In this document: piece after piece, positions 43,001 through 53,280 of the stretch
Layout: the number at the start of each line of letters is the position of its first letter
Numbering within the stretch: position 1 is the stretch's first letter
DNA from: an uncultured Marinoscillum sp.
GTDB lineage: Bacteria; Bacteroidota; Bacteroidia; Cytophagales; MED-G16
Assembly (NCBI GenBank): GCA_902628365.1
Contig: CACOMW010000003.1
Span: 1-64,000, forward strand
Reading direction: 5' to 3'
DNA length: 64,000 bases
Made by a program: the position numbers and the translations under genes
Notes under the pieces: model-generated
Told to the model about the DNA's origin: nothing
Databases searched by the model: none
Seen by the model: only the letters and a program-made list of their open reading frames with translations

Positions 43001-44434
43001 AATGCTAGTAGAAGCCAAATTGTAATCCACACCCCCTCCTGTTGCCGTACCTGAAGTGGCAAGACCAACTGTGACGTTATTAGCAAGCGTTGAGCTTAAA
43101 GTTGCTGTTACAGTAGAAACCACACCATTTTCACCAATTGAAACTGGATTTACTGAAAGTGTTACAGTAGGAAGAGCAATTCCCCAAACTTGGACGCTTC
43201 CTTTTCCTCCATTCCACTGAAAATTTCCAATTGCTACTCTATTTCCTAAATCATTAAGTTGAACAGAATTTCCAAATTTGGCACCGCTTACTGCGTCTTC
43301 AATATCAGAAACGAAAAGAACCCAAGCAGTACCATTCCATTGAAATACCCTTACTTCACCTTTTGCTGCATTTGCTTCTGGAGCTCCTATTGCAAGTTTT
43401 GTTCCATCAGCATTTAATGAAACTGAATAGCCACTTTCATCTCCTGCCGCCTGACCATCAATATCTGCCCCCATTTGAGCCCAAGCATTTCCATTCCATT
43501 TAAATACTCTTGTGTGTCCTTTATCATTATCATGAGCTTTGGCTCCAACAGCCAACGTGTTTCCATCTTTACTTAGTGAAACTGAATACCCAAAACCATC
43601 ATTTGCAGCAACCCCATCAAGATCAGATCCCATTTGGTCCCATGAATTCCCATTAAGTTTGTATACCCTTACATGACCTTTTGCTCCGTCATGTCCCGTA
43701 GCTCCAACAGCTAGAATAGTTCCATCTCCATTTAAATCTATAGCAGATCCAAAAATATCACCATTTGCAATCCCAACAATATCTGCACCGAGTTGAGGCC
43801 AATTATTTCCATCTTTTTTGTATACTCTTACTAATCCTTTTTTATTATTTGAACTACCAGTATTACTATTATCGCCAATTGCTCCACTCGCTACTACTGT
43901 TCCATCGTCATTAATTGCGACACTATAACCAAATTTATCTCTAGTTCCTGTACCACTAATTGATTTTTGTAAAGAAAAAGCAGATGGATTCCAAATTTGA
44001 TGAAAAGTACCTACTTTATAAATGTAAATGTATCCTGTCTTAGGGTTTGATACCCAAGAGCCTCCAATAAATGTTTGTCCGTCATTACTGATTGCAGCTG
44101 CTCTACCAAAATTTTCAGAATTATTACCAGCTCCTACCATCCCTCCTCCTGGATTTGGTTTTTTAGCCCAATCATTACCATCCCATTCTTTTATTGTCAA
44201 CGACCCACAACCAGAAACACAATTAGATCGAGTAGAATAAGGCGCGCTAAAAAATACTATATTACCATCACCACTAATTCCTGTTTGCCATCCAGCTTGC
44301 CAATTTGCTCCACCCCCATTGATACTAGATCCAAGTCTTGCCCAAGTTTGAGCTTGAGAAAAAGAATGATATGATGATAAAAAACTAATTATCATCGTAA
44401 TTAAAAAACTATATATTTTAAATATTGAATTCAA
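37097..44434 (-). CDS. Giant (2445 aa) T9SS-secreted adhesin: beta-propeller-like repeats, Calx-beta array with inserted lectin-like and unknown domains, TSP3-like repeats, type B C-terminal sorting domain; TTG start
   Basis: Signal peptide [28 protein letters not shown]; repeated VTLSV..SIxENG..[70 protein letters not shown]; DxDGDGIPNxFDLDxD repeats; C-terminal [17 protein letters not shown]...[24 protein letters not shown]. Confidence 0.95.
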   Translation of the reverse strand: MNSIFKIYSFLITMIISFLSSYHSFSQAQTWARLGSSINGGGANWQAGWQTGISGDGNIVFFSAPYSTRSNCVSGCGSLTIKEWDGNDWAKKPNPGGGMVGAGNNSENFGRAAAISNDGQTFIGGSWVSNPKTGYIYIYKVGTFHQIWNPSAFSLQKSISGTGTRDKFGYSVAINDDGTVVASGAIGDNSNTGSSNNKKGLVRVYKKDGNNWPQLGADIVGIANGDIFGSAIDLNGDGTILAVGATGHDGAKGHVRVYKLNGNSWDQMGSDLDGVAANDGFGYSVSLSKDGNTLAVGAKAHDNDKGHTRVFKWNGNAWAQMGADIDGQAAGDESGYSVSLNADGTKLAIGAPEANAAKGEVRVFQWNGTAWVLFVSDIEDAVSGAKFGNSVQLNDLGNRVAIGNFQWNGGKGSVQVWGIALPTVTLSVNPVSIGENGVVSTVTATLSSTLANNVTVGLATSGTATGGGVDYNLASTSITIPAGQTTGTTTVTSVQDIIGEGSETVILDIDYVVNAAENGTQQKTITITDDDSQKVTLTLSSPTVAEAGGVVTVTATVANPAKQDIALTIYASGTASSTLGTDYSFAAGSNSSIKTGNGETGMTITIPQGSSTGSFTITGVADNANDDNETVIIRAVPFHSWPSGEPNNSGGEDVVEIRGDIYWNDLPLRNNIKRGHVMELDNPNITNIAGSCYTHLGVYQGHSYFDCSDTKNWTDARDYAISKGGYLAEVTTIEEYTWIESKINNRWIGHYQDKVNEFPHFTENSGGKPWGNNNYSNPNVWPAFNEGLGGWGTVNRLATTEDITLTIVEVPTVTLSVSAASIGENGAVSTVTTTLSAVHNADVTVTLAASGTATGGGADYTLASNTITIAAGQTTGTTTVTAVEDLIDEPDETVIIDIDQVNNAVEAGTQQKTVTILDNDDPPTVSFGSNTATIEENGGATSTTLILSSVSSLPVTITLAASGTATGGGADYSIPSNTFTIPAGQINVVTTVTAVQDNIDEIDETIILDIDQVTNGTENGTQQKTITITDDDDTPTVQLSLVNAVMGEDADVSTLKATINRASSRDVTVNLVISGTASGGGVDYTISSTTITIPAGQLSAVVTVTSVDDNIDEPDETIIADIDQVTNAVEVGTQQETITIRDDDPPLVTLSVNNTSIAEAGGVSVATATLSNPSNQNNLGVTITLAASGTAAVGGADYNMSSTQIFIPSGQTTGSITITAIADNLVELDETVILDIDQIANGIEDGVQRETITIINENEPRVNLSVDKSILIEPQQGGGGVAGVIMRKIPIGVKRINVDKPNGGEILDTLNIRKFMQQNINYDNCRLSLELESFDEGLQIYFDNDLLLYFNILHWQNQDQFNQGGKFDLDQDGTWEPLEGEGNPRLILENGTIVLTAETLSGQREDVLQYMDNTKPNWVHVTQNINTIQCMAINKIIIGNTDTGGGSKFVTKVIGTAMSSSVLSNSANVIASIDNPISKDITVNLITDGLASNGSDYDLSSNSITISAGSLSSSTSVVMKDDGIYDTNENILVGISSVTNARATIAQPGSSQGFVMINIADAAFGAPEVSMSLDRSIISESGGVSVLTFTLDEFVSENVSISLSTSGTATGAGVDYTLLSPVIIPAGQLTTRVDVKAIEDLIDENNETVIVDISSVSNADELGTQQVAINIVDNDNPPVSLSLFVDKDTISEYNEIATVTARLSAVYDQDYNVKINLAGSATEGVDYNVDSMTITIPNGSISGSFKINSINDLIVDNSEVINVNSNNYVNWSNTHPDDAGVLQNFAYMYINRNGPWADDVDGFSAKHILEYDSLLTDLANYDYLGQYSGHSYFVSKTTSSWSDAKISAQLAGGNLAIIKSYQENKLLDTMTTKLLGNNTTPAWIGLYQDTSDSSYSEPAGGWKWIDGSYLQDIDQVSITIYDIILDNDSDGVIDRIDVDDDNDGILDEFEFTLDDDGDGIPNHFDLDVDNDGCFDVVEAGFTDGDGDGILGDSPITVDSIGRVISGVDGYTEPVDEDFNLIYDYKEKGSSISIITQPKHIRVIESKDSIVNIETISDGSAGYLWQVSKDTGKTWEFLASQTSSYYVENAHLDYNGRIFRVFVSTPSFPCGSTIESDTFTITVLPDYERDGIPDEIDLDDDNDGILDTEEGVDDFDGDGIPNYFDLDSDGDGCSDVIEAGFTDEDGDGILGNSPVEVDNEGKVIGTSDGYTIPVDNNFNGTKDYLEPGIEIEILSLFELYNFLVEFDTLVLNTGINSGDFTYEWQESKDLGLTWNTISDTLIDEVNYKGINTSELKIYPLEMYMHTYRYKLIIRNSGFVCGETIITDESILEVYDKVLHVPTGFSPNGDGINDTWRIARLQIYPNNIVKLFNRWGEKVYEKKGYYNEWDGTNMFNSFSSNNIPFLSTLDASPKNTVGNKLPEGTYYYIIDLGDGSDIIKGYVYIKR
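37770..38670 (-). repeat. Duplicated TSP3-like calcium-binding plus Ig-like module inside the adhesin
   Basis: Two copies of [12 protein letters not shown]..[75 protein letters not shown]. Confidence 0.85.
38650..43170 (-). repeat. Array of about nine Calx-beta repeats (about 110 aa each; three carry inserted domains)
   Basis: Recurring LSV..xxIxExGxVxTVTATLS...ETVIxDIDxVxNAxExGTQQxTITIxDDD units; approximate boundaries from the translation. Confidence 0.85.
43160..44350 (-). repeat. FG-GAP/beta-propeller-like repeats at the adhesin N-terminus
   Basis: Recurrent [74 protein letters not shown]. Confidence 0.75.
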
Positions 44435-45030
44435 CTTTTTAGTTTTATATATTCTTCAAGACCTTTTTCAGTTAAAATCCCTCTCATAAAATGATCAAAA
44501 AACTCTAACTGAACTTTTCTAAAATCATAATTTTGATAAGGAAATAAATCTTGATCGAAGGCAATTTCCATTTCTTCAATTCTAAGCTTTGAAAGAATAA
44601 TTTCATTTACTTCTTCTCTGATAAAACCCTCTTTTTTTCCTCTTTGAATATTCTCAGCTATACCTTTAAGAAATATCTTGTTTTTGTACTCTTTTATTAT
44701 ATTATCTAATGTAGGATAATACTTTTTTACATCTTTAACATATAAAGGGTTAATATCATTAATTGTAGATCTAAAAAATTTAGAAAGTTTAATTGAAAAT
44801 TCTATTGAATTCTTGCAGGTATTCTTTAGCCTACTAATCTCAGTAATGATACCAGAAAAATAAAAGTTTATGGATTCAGTTGCAATACTCTCTTTGTCTT
44901 GAAAATATTTATAAATAGTTTTTTTAGACATACCAAGTTCATTAGAAATATTATCCATGGTAACGCCTCTCAGACCATATGTTCTAAAAAGATTATCAGA
45001 TTTATTTATTATTTTCTGTTTTACAGTCAT
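44431..45030 (-). CDS. TetR/AcrR family transcriptional regulator
   Basis: N-terminal [47 protein letters not shown]. Confidence 0.93.
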   Translation of the reverse strand: MTVKQKIINKSDNLFRTYGLRGVTMDNISNELGMSKKTIYKYFQDKESIATESINFYFSGIITEISRLKNTCKNSIEFSIKLSKFFRSTINDINPLYVKDVKKYYPTLDNIIKEYKNKIFLKGIAENIQRGKKEGFIREEVNEIILSKLRIEEMEIAFDQDLFPYQNYDFRKVQLEFFDHFMRGILTEKGLEEYIKLKS

Positions 45031-45155
45031 TAGGAAACTATTTGAGTGTATATCGTTTCTAAAATACTAGCAAAGATAAGAAATCTAAACTTTTATAAAA
45101 ATCTAGTTATTTGTGAAATTTTAAGACAAAAATATGGATATGAATTAAAAAAAAT

Positions 45156-45163
45156 TATTTTTG
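45156..45163 (+). promoter_or_regulatory. Putative -7 element TATTTTTG upstream of purL
   Basis: Matches TAnnTTTG, 15 nt before ATG 45179; no -33 TTTG at standard spacing. Confidence 0.4.
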
Positions 45164-45178
45164 TTTTTTAGATGACAA

Positions 45179-48100
45179 ATGATATCATTTTTTAAAAAAT
45201 CTCATAAGTTCTTTTTTGTTGTAGAGCACACAAATATTTTACAAAAATCAGATATAAATAAGCTAAAATGGCTTTTTGATAATTCAGAACTAATTAATTC
45301 AAAATCCATAAAAGGAGATTTTATAGGACCTAGAAAAGAAATGATTACTCCATGGAGTACTAATGCTGTTGAAATAGCTGAAAACATAGGAATCAAATCA
45401 ATATTAAGAATTGAAAAACTGATAAAAAAAGAAGATAAATCTATTATTGATCCAATGTTAGAACAAACCTATAATAACCCCAACCAAAATATTTTTTATA
45501 TAGAAAGAAAAGCAGAAGAAATTTTAGAAGTAAAAGATTTAAAAAAATATAATGAAAAAGAAGGATTAGCATTGAATGAAGAGGAAATTAAATATCTTGA
45601 AAACGTTAGTAAAAAAATTAAAAGAAAGCTTACTGATAGTGAAGTATTTGGTTTCTCTCAAGTAAACTCTGAACATTGTAGACATAAGATTTTTAATGGA
45701 ACTTTTATAATTAATAATAAAAAGAAGTCTGATTCTTTATTTGATCTAATAAAAAAGACATCCAAAGAAAATGAAAATGAAATTGTATCGGCATACAAAG
45801 ACAATGTTGCTTTTGTTAATGGTCCAGAAATTGAACTATTCACAACAAAAAAGAAACAAACAGCTGATTTTTATAAAATTTCAAAAATAAAATCAGTTTT
45901 ATCATTAAAAGCAGAAACACATAATTTCCCTACAACAGTGGAACCATTTAGTGGAGCTGCTACAGGATCGGGAGGTGAAATAAGAGATAGGATGGCAGGT
46001 GGACAAGCTAGCTTTCCACTAGCAGGAACAGCTGTTTACATGACCTCCTACCCAAGACTTATAAAATCAAACACTTGGGAAAATAAAATAAAGGAGAGAA
46101 AATGGCTGTATCAAAGCCCTCTTGATATTTTAATAAAAGCATCAAATGGCGCAAGTGATTATGGAAATAAGTTTGGTCAACCGTTGATTTGTGGAAGTGT
46201 TTTAACCTTTGAACATGAAGAAGATAATCAATCTCATGGATACGACAAAGTAATAATGTTAGCTGGTGGAATTGGCTTTGGAAATAAAAAGAATAGTATA
46301 AAAAAGAAGATAAAAAAAGGAGATTGTATTGTAGTATTAGGAGGAGACAATTATAGAATAGGCATGGGTGGAAGTTCAGTTTCATCTGTTGCAACAGGAG
46401 AATATGGCAATAAAATTGAACTTAATGCAGTTCAAAGAGCAAATCCAGAGATGCAAAAAAGAGTTTTTAATGTAATTAGAGCACTAGGAGAAGAAAATAT
46501 TAACCCTATTCTATCTATACATGACCATGGTGCTGGAGGCCATTTAAACTGTCTTTCCGAGCTGCTAGAAGACTCAGGAGGAGTAATAAATATCAAAAAT
46601 TTACCTCTAGGAGACCCCACACTCTCTGAAAAAGAGATAATTGGTAATGAGTCTCAAGAAAGAATGGGCTTAATAATCAAAAAAAAGGATTTAGATAAGA
46701 TTGCTCATATTGCTAAAAGAGAAAGATCACCTTTTTATCACGTAGGAGAAGCAACCGATGACAATAAACTTATTTTTAAAGGTATTCAGGAAAAAAATCC
46801 TATTGATTTATCTGTCGATGATTTTTTCGGTTCATCACCAAAAACAATAATAAAAGATAAAATAATACCATGTGAGTACAAAGCTCCAAAATACCATCAA
46901 ACCAATTTGATAAAATATTTAGAAAATGTATTATCAATAGAGTCTGTTGCTTGTAAAGATTGGCTCACCAATAAAGTTGACCGATGCGTTACTGGTAAAG
47001 TTGCCAAACAACAGTGTACTGGTGAAATTCAGCTTCCTTTGAATAATGTTTCTGCAATGGCATTAGACTTTAAATCTTTAAAAGGTGTGGCTACGAGTAT
47101 TGGACATGCTCCTGTAATGTCATTAATTGATGAAAAAGATGGATCTAAAATTGCTATTCTAAAGGCTTTAACTAATATTATTTGGGCCCCCCTTTCAAAA
47201 AAACTCAGTGGAATCAGCTTAAGTGCCAATTGGATGTGGCCTTGTAAAAACTTAGGGGAAGATACAAGATTATTTAATGCAGTAAAAGCAATAAGTGATT
47301 TTGCTATATCCCTTGGAATAAATATTCCTACTGGAAAAGACTCATTATCAATGACTCAAAAATATCCTGATGGAAAAGCGGTTCGATCTCCTGGAACTGT
47401 TATCATATCAGCTATAGGAGAGGTAATCAATATCAATTCAATAATAAGTCCAAATTTGAAATACAAACTCGACTCGGAATTGGTATACATTAGTACATCA
47501 AAAAATTTATCTTTAGCGGGTAGCGCATTCTCACAAACTCAAGGAAACATTGGAGGTGAATTACCTAAACTTTATAATAGTGATTATATAAAAACACTGT
47601 TTAATTGTATTCAAAAACTTATTTATAACAAAAAAATTCTATCTGGTCATGATATTTCTTCAGGTGGATTTATAACGTCTATATTAGAAATGAATTTTTC
47701 TAATGAAAATTATGGTATGGAGTTAGATTTAAACGGTTTTCAAGAAAAGGATTTAATTAAAATTTTATTTAATGAGTCACCAGGGTTAATTCTACAAGTC
47801 GATTCTAAAACAGCAAGTGAATTGAAAAACTTTAAGCTGAATGTTATCAGATTAGGAAAACCAGTATCAAATAGATCTTTGATAATCAACCATAATTATT
47901 CTAAAATCAAACTTGATATTGATTATTTTAGAGATGTGTGGTATAAAACTTCACACTTGCTTGATAACTTTCAAACCAAGAAAGAATATAGTAAACTTAG
48001 ATTTCAGAATTATAAAAAACAACCTTTAAAATATTTGTTTCCTAAAAATTTTGATGGAAAAATTTCTAATTTGAAACTATATAATAATACAAAACATTAC

Positions 48101-48859
48101 AAAAACTCCATAAAAGCTGCTGTTATTAGAGAAAAAGGAATTAATAGCGAAAGAGAAATGGCTTACATGTTACATATTTCTGGATTTGAGGTAAAGGATA
48201 TTCATATGACTGATATTGTAAATGGAAAAGAAAATTTAGAAGATATAAATATGATAGTTTTTCCTGGTGGATTTTCAAATTCTGATGTATTAGGGTCGGC
48301 AAAAGGATGGGCAGGAATATTTAAATATAATATAACTGCTAAAACTGCTATTGAAAATTTTTATAATAGAACAGATACTTTAAGTCTAGGGGTTTGCAAT
48401 GGATGTCAACTAATGATGGAACTGGGATTAATTTATCCTGACCTAAAGGATGATCATCCAAAAATGAAGATGAACAAATCAAATAAATTTGAATGTACAT
48501 TTTCCGCAGTAAAAATTTTAAAAAATTCCTCTGTCATGCTAAAAAATTTATCAAATACAACTTTAGGCGTATGGTCTGCCCATGGTGAAGGAAGATTTAA
48601 CTACAAAAACAAAGATTATAATTATAATATCGCAGGAAAATTTCTTTACAATGACTATCCAGGTAATCCTAATGGATCTGATCAAAATACTGCAATATTA
48701 TATTCCAAAGACGGAAGACATCTTTCTATGATGCCACATCTAGAAAGATCCATTTTTCCTTGGAATTGGGCATATTATGATCATAACAATAGTAATCATG
48801 AAATAACACCCTGGATTAAAGCATTTATCAATGCTAGAAAATGGTTTGAAAGTATATAA
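45179..48859 (+). CDS. purL: Phosphoribosylformylglycinamidine synthase (large single-chain)
   Basis: 1226 aa; GFSQVNSEHCRHKIFNG; AETHNFPTTVEPFSGAATGSGGEIRD; C-terminal glutaminase GVCNGCQLMMELG. Confidence 0.97.
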   Translation: MISFFKKSHKFFFVVEHTNILQKSDINKLKWLFDNSELINSKSIKGDFIGPRKEMITPWSTNAVEIAENIGIKSILRIEKLIKKEDKSIIDPMLEQTYNNPNQNIFYIERKAEEILEVKDLKKYNEKEGLALNEEEIKYLENVSKKIKRKLTDSEVFGFSQVNSEHCRHKIFNGTFIINNKKKSDSLFDLIKKTSKENENEIVSAYKDNVAFVNGPEIELFTTKKKQTADFYKISKIKSVLSLKAETHNFPTTVEPFSGAATGSGGEIRDRMAGGQASFPLAGTAVYMTSYPRLIKSNTWENKIKERKWLYQSPLDILIKASNGASDYGNKFGQPLICGSVLTFEHEEDNQSHGYDKVIMLAGGIGFGNKKNSIKKKIKKGDCIVVLGGDNYRIGMGGSSVSSVATGEYGNKIELNAVQRANPEMQKRVFNVIRALGEENINPILSIHDHGAGGHLNCLSELLEDSGGVINIKNLPLGDPTLSEKEIIGNESQERMGLIIKKKDLDKIAHIAKRERSPFYHVGEATDDNKLIFKGIQEKNPIDLSVDDFFGSSPKTIIKDKIIPCEYKAPKYHQTNLIKYLENVLSIESVACKDWLTNKVDRCVTGKVAKQQCTGEIQLPLNNVSAMALDFKSLKGVATSIGHAPVMSLIDEKDGSKIAILKALTNIIWAPLSKKLSGISLSANWMWPCKNLGEDTRLFNAVKAISDFAISLGINIPTGKDSLSMTQKYPDGKAVRSPGTVIISAIGEVININSIISPNLKYKLDSELVYISTSKNLSLAGSAFSQTQGNIGGELPKLYNSDYIKTLFNCIQKLIYNKKILSGHDISSGGFITSILEMNFSNENYGMELDLNGFQEKDLIKILFNESPGLILQVDSKTASELKNFKLNVIRLGKPVSNRSLIINHNYSKIKLDIDYFRDVWYKTSHLLDNFQTKKEYSKLRFQNYKKQPLKYLFPKNFDGKISNLKLYNNTKHYKNSIKAAVIREKGINSEREMAYMLHISGFEVKDIHMTDIVNGKENLEDINMIVFPGGFSNSDVLGSAKGWAGIFKYNITAKTAIENFYNRTDTLSLGVCNGCQLMMELGLIYPDLKDDHPKMKMNKSNKFECTFSAVKILKNSSVMLKNLSNTTLGVWSAHGEGRFNYKNKDYNYNIAGKFLYNDYPGNPNGSDQNTAILYSKDGRHLSMMPHLERSIFPWNWAYYDHNNSNHEITPWIKAFINARKWFESI

Positions 48860-48913
48860 AATAATTATTGATTATTAATTTAAACTTGTCTTTATTTATT
48901 AAAAAAATAAATC

Positions 48914-48921
48914 TACTTTTG
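48914..48921 (+). promoter_or_regulatory. Putative -7 element TACTTTTG upstream of tRNA-Gln
   Basis: Matches TAnnTTTG; a TTG at 48886-48888 is 25 nt upstream, slightly longer than the usual spacing. Confidence 0.5.
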
Positions 48922-48944
48922 TAGCCTAAAATAATAAGGCATAA

Positions 48945-49017
48945 TGGCCTATGGTGTAACTGGTAACACGTCTGGTTTTGGTCCAGAAGAGTCTAGGTTC
49001 GAGCCCTAGTAGGCCAG
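48945..49017 (+). tRNA. tRNA-Gln (anticodon TTG); CCA tail not fully encoded
   Basis: TGGCCTA...TAGGCCA acceptor stem; anticodon stem-loop TCTGG-TTTTGGT-CCAGA; T-arm CTAGG-TTCGAGC-CCTAG. Confidence 0.93.
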
Positions 49018-49031
49018 CAAAATAAATTGTA

Positions 49032-49964
49032 ATGAGCTCAGTAAAAATTTTTTCAGGTAAAAACTCCTTAAAACTTGCAGAGAAAATTGCATCTAGATTT
49101 GGGAAAAGACTTGGAAAAACATCATCAGGAAAATTCAGTGATGGAGAGTTATTTTTTAGATATACTGAGACAGTTAGAGGATGTGATGTATATATAATTC
49201 AATCTACTGTTGATAATTCAGATAGTTTTATGGAATTATTTTTAATGATCGATGCTGCCAAAAGAGCTAGTGCAAAACATGTAAATGTTGTTATCCCATA
49301 TTATGGATATGCTAGACAGGATAGAAAAGATAAGCCTAGAATAACAATATCATCTAAATTAATTGCAAATCTAATTACATCAGCAGGGGCATCTAGGGTT
49401 GTATCGTGCGATTTGCATGCAGGGCAAATTCAAGGATTTTTTGATATTCCTTTAGATCATTTACATGGTAGTAGTGTTTTTGTTCCTTATCTAAAAAAAC
49501 TAAAAACAAAAAAATTAATTTTTGCTTCTCCGGATGCAGGTGGAACAGAAAGAGTTAGAGACTATGCAAAATATTTTGATGTAGATTTTGTTATATGTGA
49601 TAAACACAGAAGTAAAGCTAATAAGATTAAAACAATGCAGGTAATTGGTGATGTAGAAGGTAAAGATGTTGTTTTAGTTGATGATCTAATAGATACTGGT
49701 GGTACAATATCAAAAGCATCTAATTTAATTATGGAAAAAGGAGCAAAATCAGTTAGAGCAATTATTACACATCCAATATTAAGTGGCAATGCTGAAGAAA
49801 ATATTGATTCTTCTTCTTTAAAAGAATTGGTAGTAACAGATTCAGTTCCATTAAAATTTAAAAATAAAAAAATTAAAGTATTGTCTGTAGCAGGATTATT
49901 TGCTAAAGCAATACGTAAGATTCATGAAAATGAATCAACTAGTTCATTATTTATAAATAGATAA
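49032..49964 (+). CDS. prs: Ribose-phosphate pyrophosphokinase
   Basis: KIFSGKNSLKLAEKIASRFG; IPYYGYARQDRKDKPRITISSKL; VVLVDDLIDTGGTISKA. Confidence 0.95.
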   Translation: MSSVKIFSGKNSLKLAEKIASRFGKRLGKTSSGKFSDGELFFRYTETVRGCDVYIIQSTVDNSDSFMELFLMIDAAKRASAKHVNVVIPYYGYARQDRKDKPRITISSKLIANLITSAGASRVVSCDLHAGQIQGFFDIPLDHLHGSSVFVPYLKKLKTKKLIFASPDAGGTERVRDYAKYFDVDFVICDKHRSKANKIKTMQVIGDVEGKDVVLVDDLIDTGGTISKASNLIMEKGAKSVRAIITHPILSGNAEENIDSSSLKELVVTDSVPLKFKNKKIKVLSVAGLFAKAIRKIHENESTSSLFINR

Positions 49965-49976
49965 ATTAAATTAATT

Positions 49977-50687
49977 ATGAAAACAATTGAGATTATAGGG
50001 TATAATAGAGCAAATCTCGGTAAAAATGAGTCAAGGAAACTTAGAAATGAAGGTAATGTTCCTTGTGTAGTTTATGGAGGAAAAAAACAAATACATTTTC
50101 ACTCTCCAATGATTCTTTTTAGAGAACTTGTTTATTCACCGGGTGCCAATTTTATAGAATTAAATATTGAAGGTGAGAAAATCAAAGCAATCTTACAGGA
50201 TATCCAATTTCATCCAGTAAGTGATATAATTCTTCATGCTGATTTTCTTGAACTCAATGAAGATAAATCAATTAAAATGGAAATACCAGTAAGTTTTACT
50301 GGAGATGCTCCAGGAGTACGACAAGGAGGTAAAATTTTAACAAGATTGAGAAAATTAACTGTTAAATCACTTCCTAAACATATGCCTGAATTTATAGAGA
50401 TAGATATAAGTGAGCTAGAGTTAGGAAAAAGTATCAAGGTAGGAGACTTAGAAGAAAAAGATTATGAAATTATAAATAGTCCGTTGGTAAATATTGTTTC
50501 AGTTAATATTCCAAGAGTAACTTTACCTACAGAGGAGGAAGAAGATGTTGAAGAAGAAGAAGGTGCAGAAGGAGAAGAAGGTACTACCGAAGGAAAAGAG
50601 CAACAACAAGAAAAGAAAGAAGGAGAAGGTGGTGATAAAAAAGATGATAAACCTGCAGAAGGTAATGAATCTGAAAAAAAGGAATAA
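49977..50687 (+). CDS. rplY: 50S ribosomal protein L25/Ctc with acidic low-complexity tail
   Basis: RKLRNEGNVPCVVYGG...ILQDIQFHPVSDIILHADFLEL; Glu/Lys/Gly-rich C-terminus. Confidence 0.93.
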   Translation: MKTIEIIGYNRANLGKNESRKLRNEGNVPCVVYGGKKQIHFHSPMILFRELVYSPGANFIELNIEGEKIKAILQDIQFHPVSDIILHADFLELNEDKSIKMEIPVSFTGDAPGVRQGGKILTRLRKLTVKSLPKHMPEFIEIDISELELGKSIKVGDLEEKDYEIINSPLVNIVSVNIPRVTLPTEEEEDVEEEEGAEGEEGTTEGKEQQQEKKEGEGGDKKDDKPAEGNESEKKE

Positions 50688-50704
50688 GAATATAATTTAA
50701 TTCC

Positions 50705-51262
50705 ATGAAGTTTTTAATCATTGGATTGGGAAATGTTGGAGAAAAGTATGAATTAACTAGACATAACATTGGATTTCTAATTCTTGATTACTTTTCTGAC
50801 AAGTTTAAAAAAAAGTTTTTAACTGAAAGGTATGGTCAATATACATGGTTAAAAATTAAGGGAAGAAAAGTACATTTACTGAAACCAAATACTCTGATGA
50901 ATTTAAGTGGAAAAGCTGTAAATTATTGGATGAAAAAGCTTAAAATTAGAAAAGAAAATTTACTTATTTTGGTAGACGATTTAAACCTACCATTTGGGGA
51001 AAAAAGAGTTAGACAAAAAGGAACAGATGGTGGCCATAATGGTTTAAAAAGCATTAATGAGTCTATAGGATCGAGTGAATATCCTAGATTAAGGTTTGGA
51101 ATAGGAAGTAAGTTTAATAAAGGAAATCAATCAAATTATGTTCTTGATAATTTTTCAAAATCTGAATTGGAAAACATTGAAGAAGAAATAAACGAAAGCT
51201 CAAAAATAATCGAAACTTTTTGTTTAGAAGGTATTGAGAAAACTATGAATAAGTTCAATTAA
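50705..51262 (+). CDS. pth: Peptidyl-tRNA hydrolase
   Basis: FLIIGLGNVGEKYELTRHNIGFLILD; KPNTLMNLSGKAV; GGHNGLKSI. Confidence 0.95.
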   Translation: MKFLIIGLGNVGEKYELTRHNIGFLILDYFSDKFKKKFLTERYGQYTWLKIKGRKVHLLKPNTLMNLSGKAVNYWMKKLKIRKENLLILVDDLNLPFGEKRVRQKGTDGGHNGLKSINESIGSSEYPRLRFGIGSKFNKGNQSNYVLDNFSKSELENIEEEINESSKIIETFCLEGIEKTMNKFN

Positions 51263-51267
51263 AAAAT

Positions 51268-53280
51268 CTAACAAACAATTGAACCATTTGTAATTTTGTC
51301 TTCTGGCTGCATTAATTTTAGTGAACCATCGGGATCTTCTGCTAATAATAACATTCCTTCACTATCGATACCCATCATTTTTCTTGGTTCTAAATTCACA
51401 ATAACCATAACTTGTTTATTAATTAAATCTTTTGGTTCATAATATTTAGCAATTCCACTTAAAATAATTCGATTATCTAAACCAGTATCTACATTTAATT
51501 TTAATAATTTTTCAGATTTAGGTACAGGTTCAGCCTCTAAAACAGTTGCTACTCTCAAATCTATTTTTGAAAAATCATTAAAATCTATGTTGCTTTTTTT
51601 TTTCATAACTTTTGAATTAGAATTAAATTTTAACTTTTCAACTTGTTTATTAATTAAATCATCTTCAATTATAGTAAATAAATGTTTTGGTTTATTAATC
51701 TTATGACCAGATTTTAAAATTTCTTTATCGATATCATCCCATATTTTTGTTTTTACATTTAATAATTTAAAAATTTTATTTGATGTAAAAGGAAGGAATG
51801 GGGCTGATAATATTGCTATGTTACATACAACTTGCATCGAAACATTCAATATTGTTCCAACCCTTTCTTTATCTTCTTTTATAATTTTCCATGGTTCTGT
51901 ATCTGTTAAATATTTATTTCCTATTCTAGAGAGATCCATTAAAAAAGTCAAAGCCTCTCTAAATTTAAACTTTTCAATACTTTTCTCAATTTTATCTCTA
52001 ATATCAATAATACTATTAATAAGTTTATCTTCCTCTTTATTAAAATGACCTTTTAAAGGGATATTACCATTGAAAAATTTATGACACAAAACAAAAACTC
52101 TATTAATATAATTTCCATAGCTAGCAACAAGTTCGTTATTGTTTTTTGCTTGAAAATCTTTCCATGTAAAATCACTATCTTTAGATTCAGGAGCGTTTGA
52201 GGTAAGAACATATCTTAAAACATCTTGTTGATTTGGAAATTCATCCATATACTCATGTAGCCAAACGGCCCAATTTTTAGAAGTAGAAATTTTTTCACCT
52301 TCCAGATTCATAAACTCGTTAGCAGGAACGTTTGATGGAAGAATGTAATCTCCATGTTCCATTAACATCATTGGAAAAATAATACAATGAAATACTATAT
52401 TATCTTTTCCAATAAAATGAACTAAATTGGTATTATTGTCCATCCAGTATTTCTCCCATTTTTCAGGAATAAATTCTTTTGTAGCGGATATATAACCAAT
52501 TGGAGCATCAAACCAAACATATAAAACCTTACCCTTTATATCTTTTAAAGGAACTTTAACTCCCCAATTTAAATCTCTTGTCATCGCTCTAGGTTTAAGA
52601 CCTTCTTTCAACCATGATTTACATTGTCCTAAAACATTATATTTCCATTCTGGATGGTCAGCAATATACTTTTCAATTTTTTTTTGGAGCTTATCCATAG
52701 GCAAATACCAGTTTTTGGTATTTTTTAATTCTGGTTTATTTCCAGATAACAATGATTTTGGATTTAATAGATCTTTTGGGCTAAGTGATTTGCCACATTT
52801 TTCACATTGATCTCCAAACGCATCTTTATAATCACAGGATGGACATATTCCTGATATGTATCTATCAGACAAAAATTGATTTTCTTTAGTATCAAAATAT
52901 TGATAAGATTCCTTTTCATCAAATACTTTTTTTTCATATAGTTTAACAAAAAAATCTGAACTTGTTTTGTGATGAATTTTTTTTGATGTTCTTGAGTAGA
53001 CGTCAAAACTTATACCAAAATCTTTAAATGATTTATCAATTTGTTTATAAAATTTATCAACAACATCTTTCGGAGAAATTCCATCTTGCCTGGCTTTTAA
53101 TGTAATAGGGACTCCATGTTCATCAGTTCCACTTACAAATAAAACGTCCTCACCTTTTGATCTCAAATATCTCACATAGATATCTGATGGTATATAGCAA
53201 CCTGCTAGATGGCCAATATGAACAGGACCATTAGCATAAATTAATGCAGCGGTTATAAGATGTCTTTTATGATTTTTCAT
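51268..53280 (-). CDS. metG: Methionyl-tRNA synthetase with C-terminal tRNA-binding (EMAP/Trbp) domain
   Basis: LITAALIYANGPVHIGHLAGCYIPSDIYVRY; zinc CxxC motifs; KISTSKNWAVW (KMSKS equivalent); C-terminal DFSKIDLRVATVLEAEPVPKSEKLLKL. Confidence 0.96.
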   Translation of the reverse strand: MKNHKRHLITAALIYANGPVHIGHLAGCYIPSDIYVRYLRSKGEDVLFVSGTDEHGVPITLKARQDGISPKDVVDKFYKQIDKSFKDFGISFDVYSRTSKKIHHKTSSDFFVKLYEKKVFDEKESYQYFDTKENQFLSDRYISGICPSCDYKDAFGDQCEKCGKSLSPKDLLNPKSLLSGNKPELKNTKNWYLPMDKLQKKIEKYIADHPEWKYNVLGQCKSWLKEGLKPRAMTRDLNWGVKVPLKDIKGKVLYVWFDAPIGYISATKEFIPEKWEKYWMDNNTNLVHFIGKDNIVFHCIIFPMMLMEHGDYILPSNVPANEFMNLEGEKISTSKNWAVWLHEYMDEFPNQQDVLRYVLTSNAPESKDSDFTWKDFQAKNNNELVASYGNYINRVFVLCHKFFNGNIPLKGHFNKEEDKLINSIIDIRDKIEKSIEKFKFREALTFLMDLSRIGNKYLTDTEPWKIIKEDKERVGTILNVSMQVVCNIAILSAPFLPFTSNKIFKLLNVKTKIWDDIDKEILKSGHKINKPKHLFTIIEDDLINKQVEKLKFNSNSKVMKKKSNIDFNDFSKIDLRVATVLEAEPVPKSEKLLKLNVDTGLDNRIILSGIAKYYEPKDLINKQVMVIVNLEPRKMMGIDSEGMLLLAEDPDGSLKLMQPEDKITNGSIVC

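Noticed and set aside
38650-43170. Regular repeat array considered as CRISPR or satellite DNA
   Set aside because: Period of about 330 nt, in frame, diverged at nucleotide level and encodes Calx-beta domains; no short identical repeats with unique spacers.
44028-44374. Two overlapping plus-strand ORFs (70 and 99 aa)
   Set aside because: Antisense to the adhesin N-terminal repeats, low-complexity Ser/Pro/Ile composition; artefacts of the repeat codons.
45202-47229. Five minus-strand ORFs inside purL
   Set aside because: Shadow ORFs antisense to a strongly conserved enzyme.
50521-50684. Purine-rich low-complexity stretch at the rplY 3' end
   Set aside because: Acidic/lysine-rich C-terminal tails are common in Bacteroidota L25/Ctc proteins; not novel.
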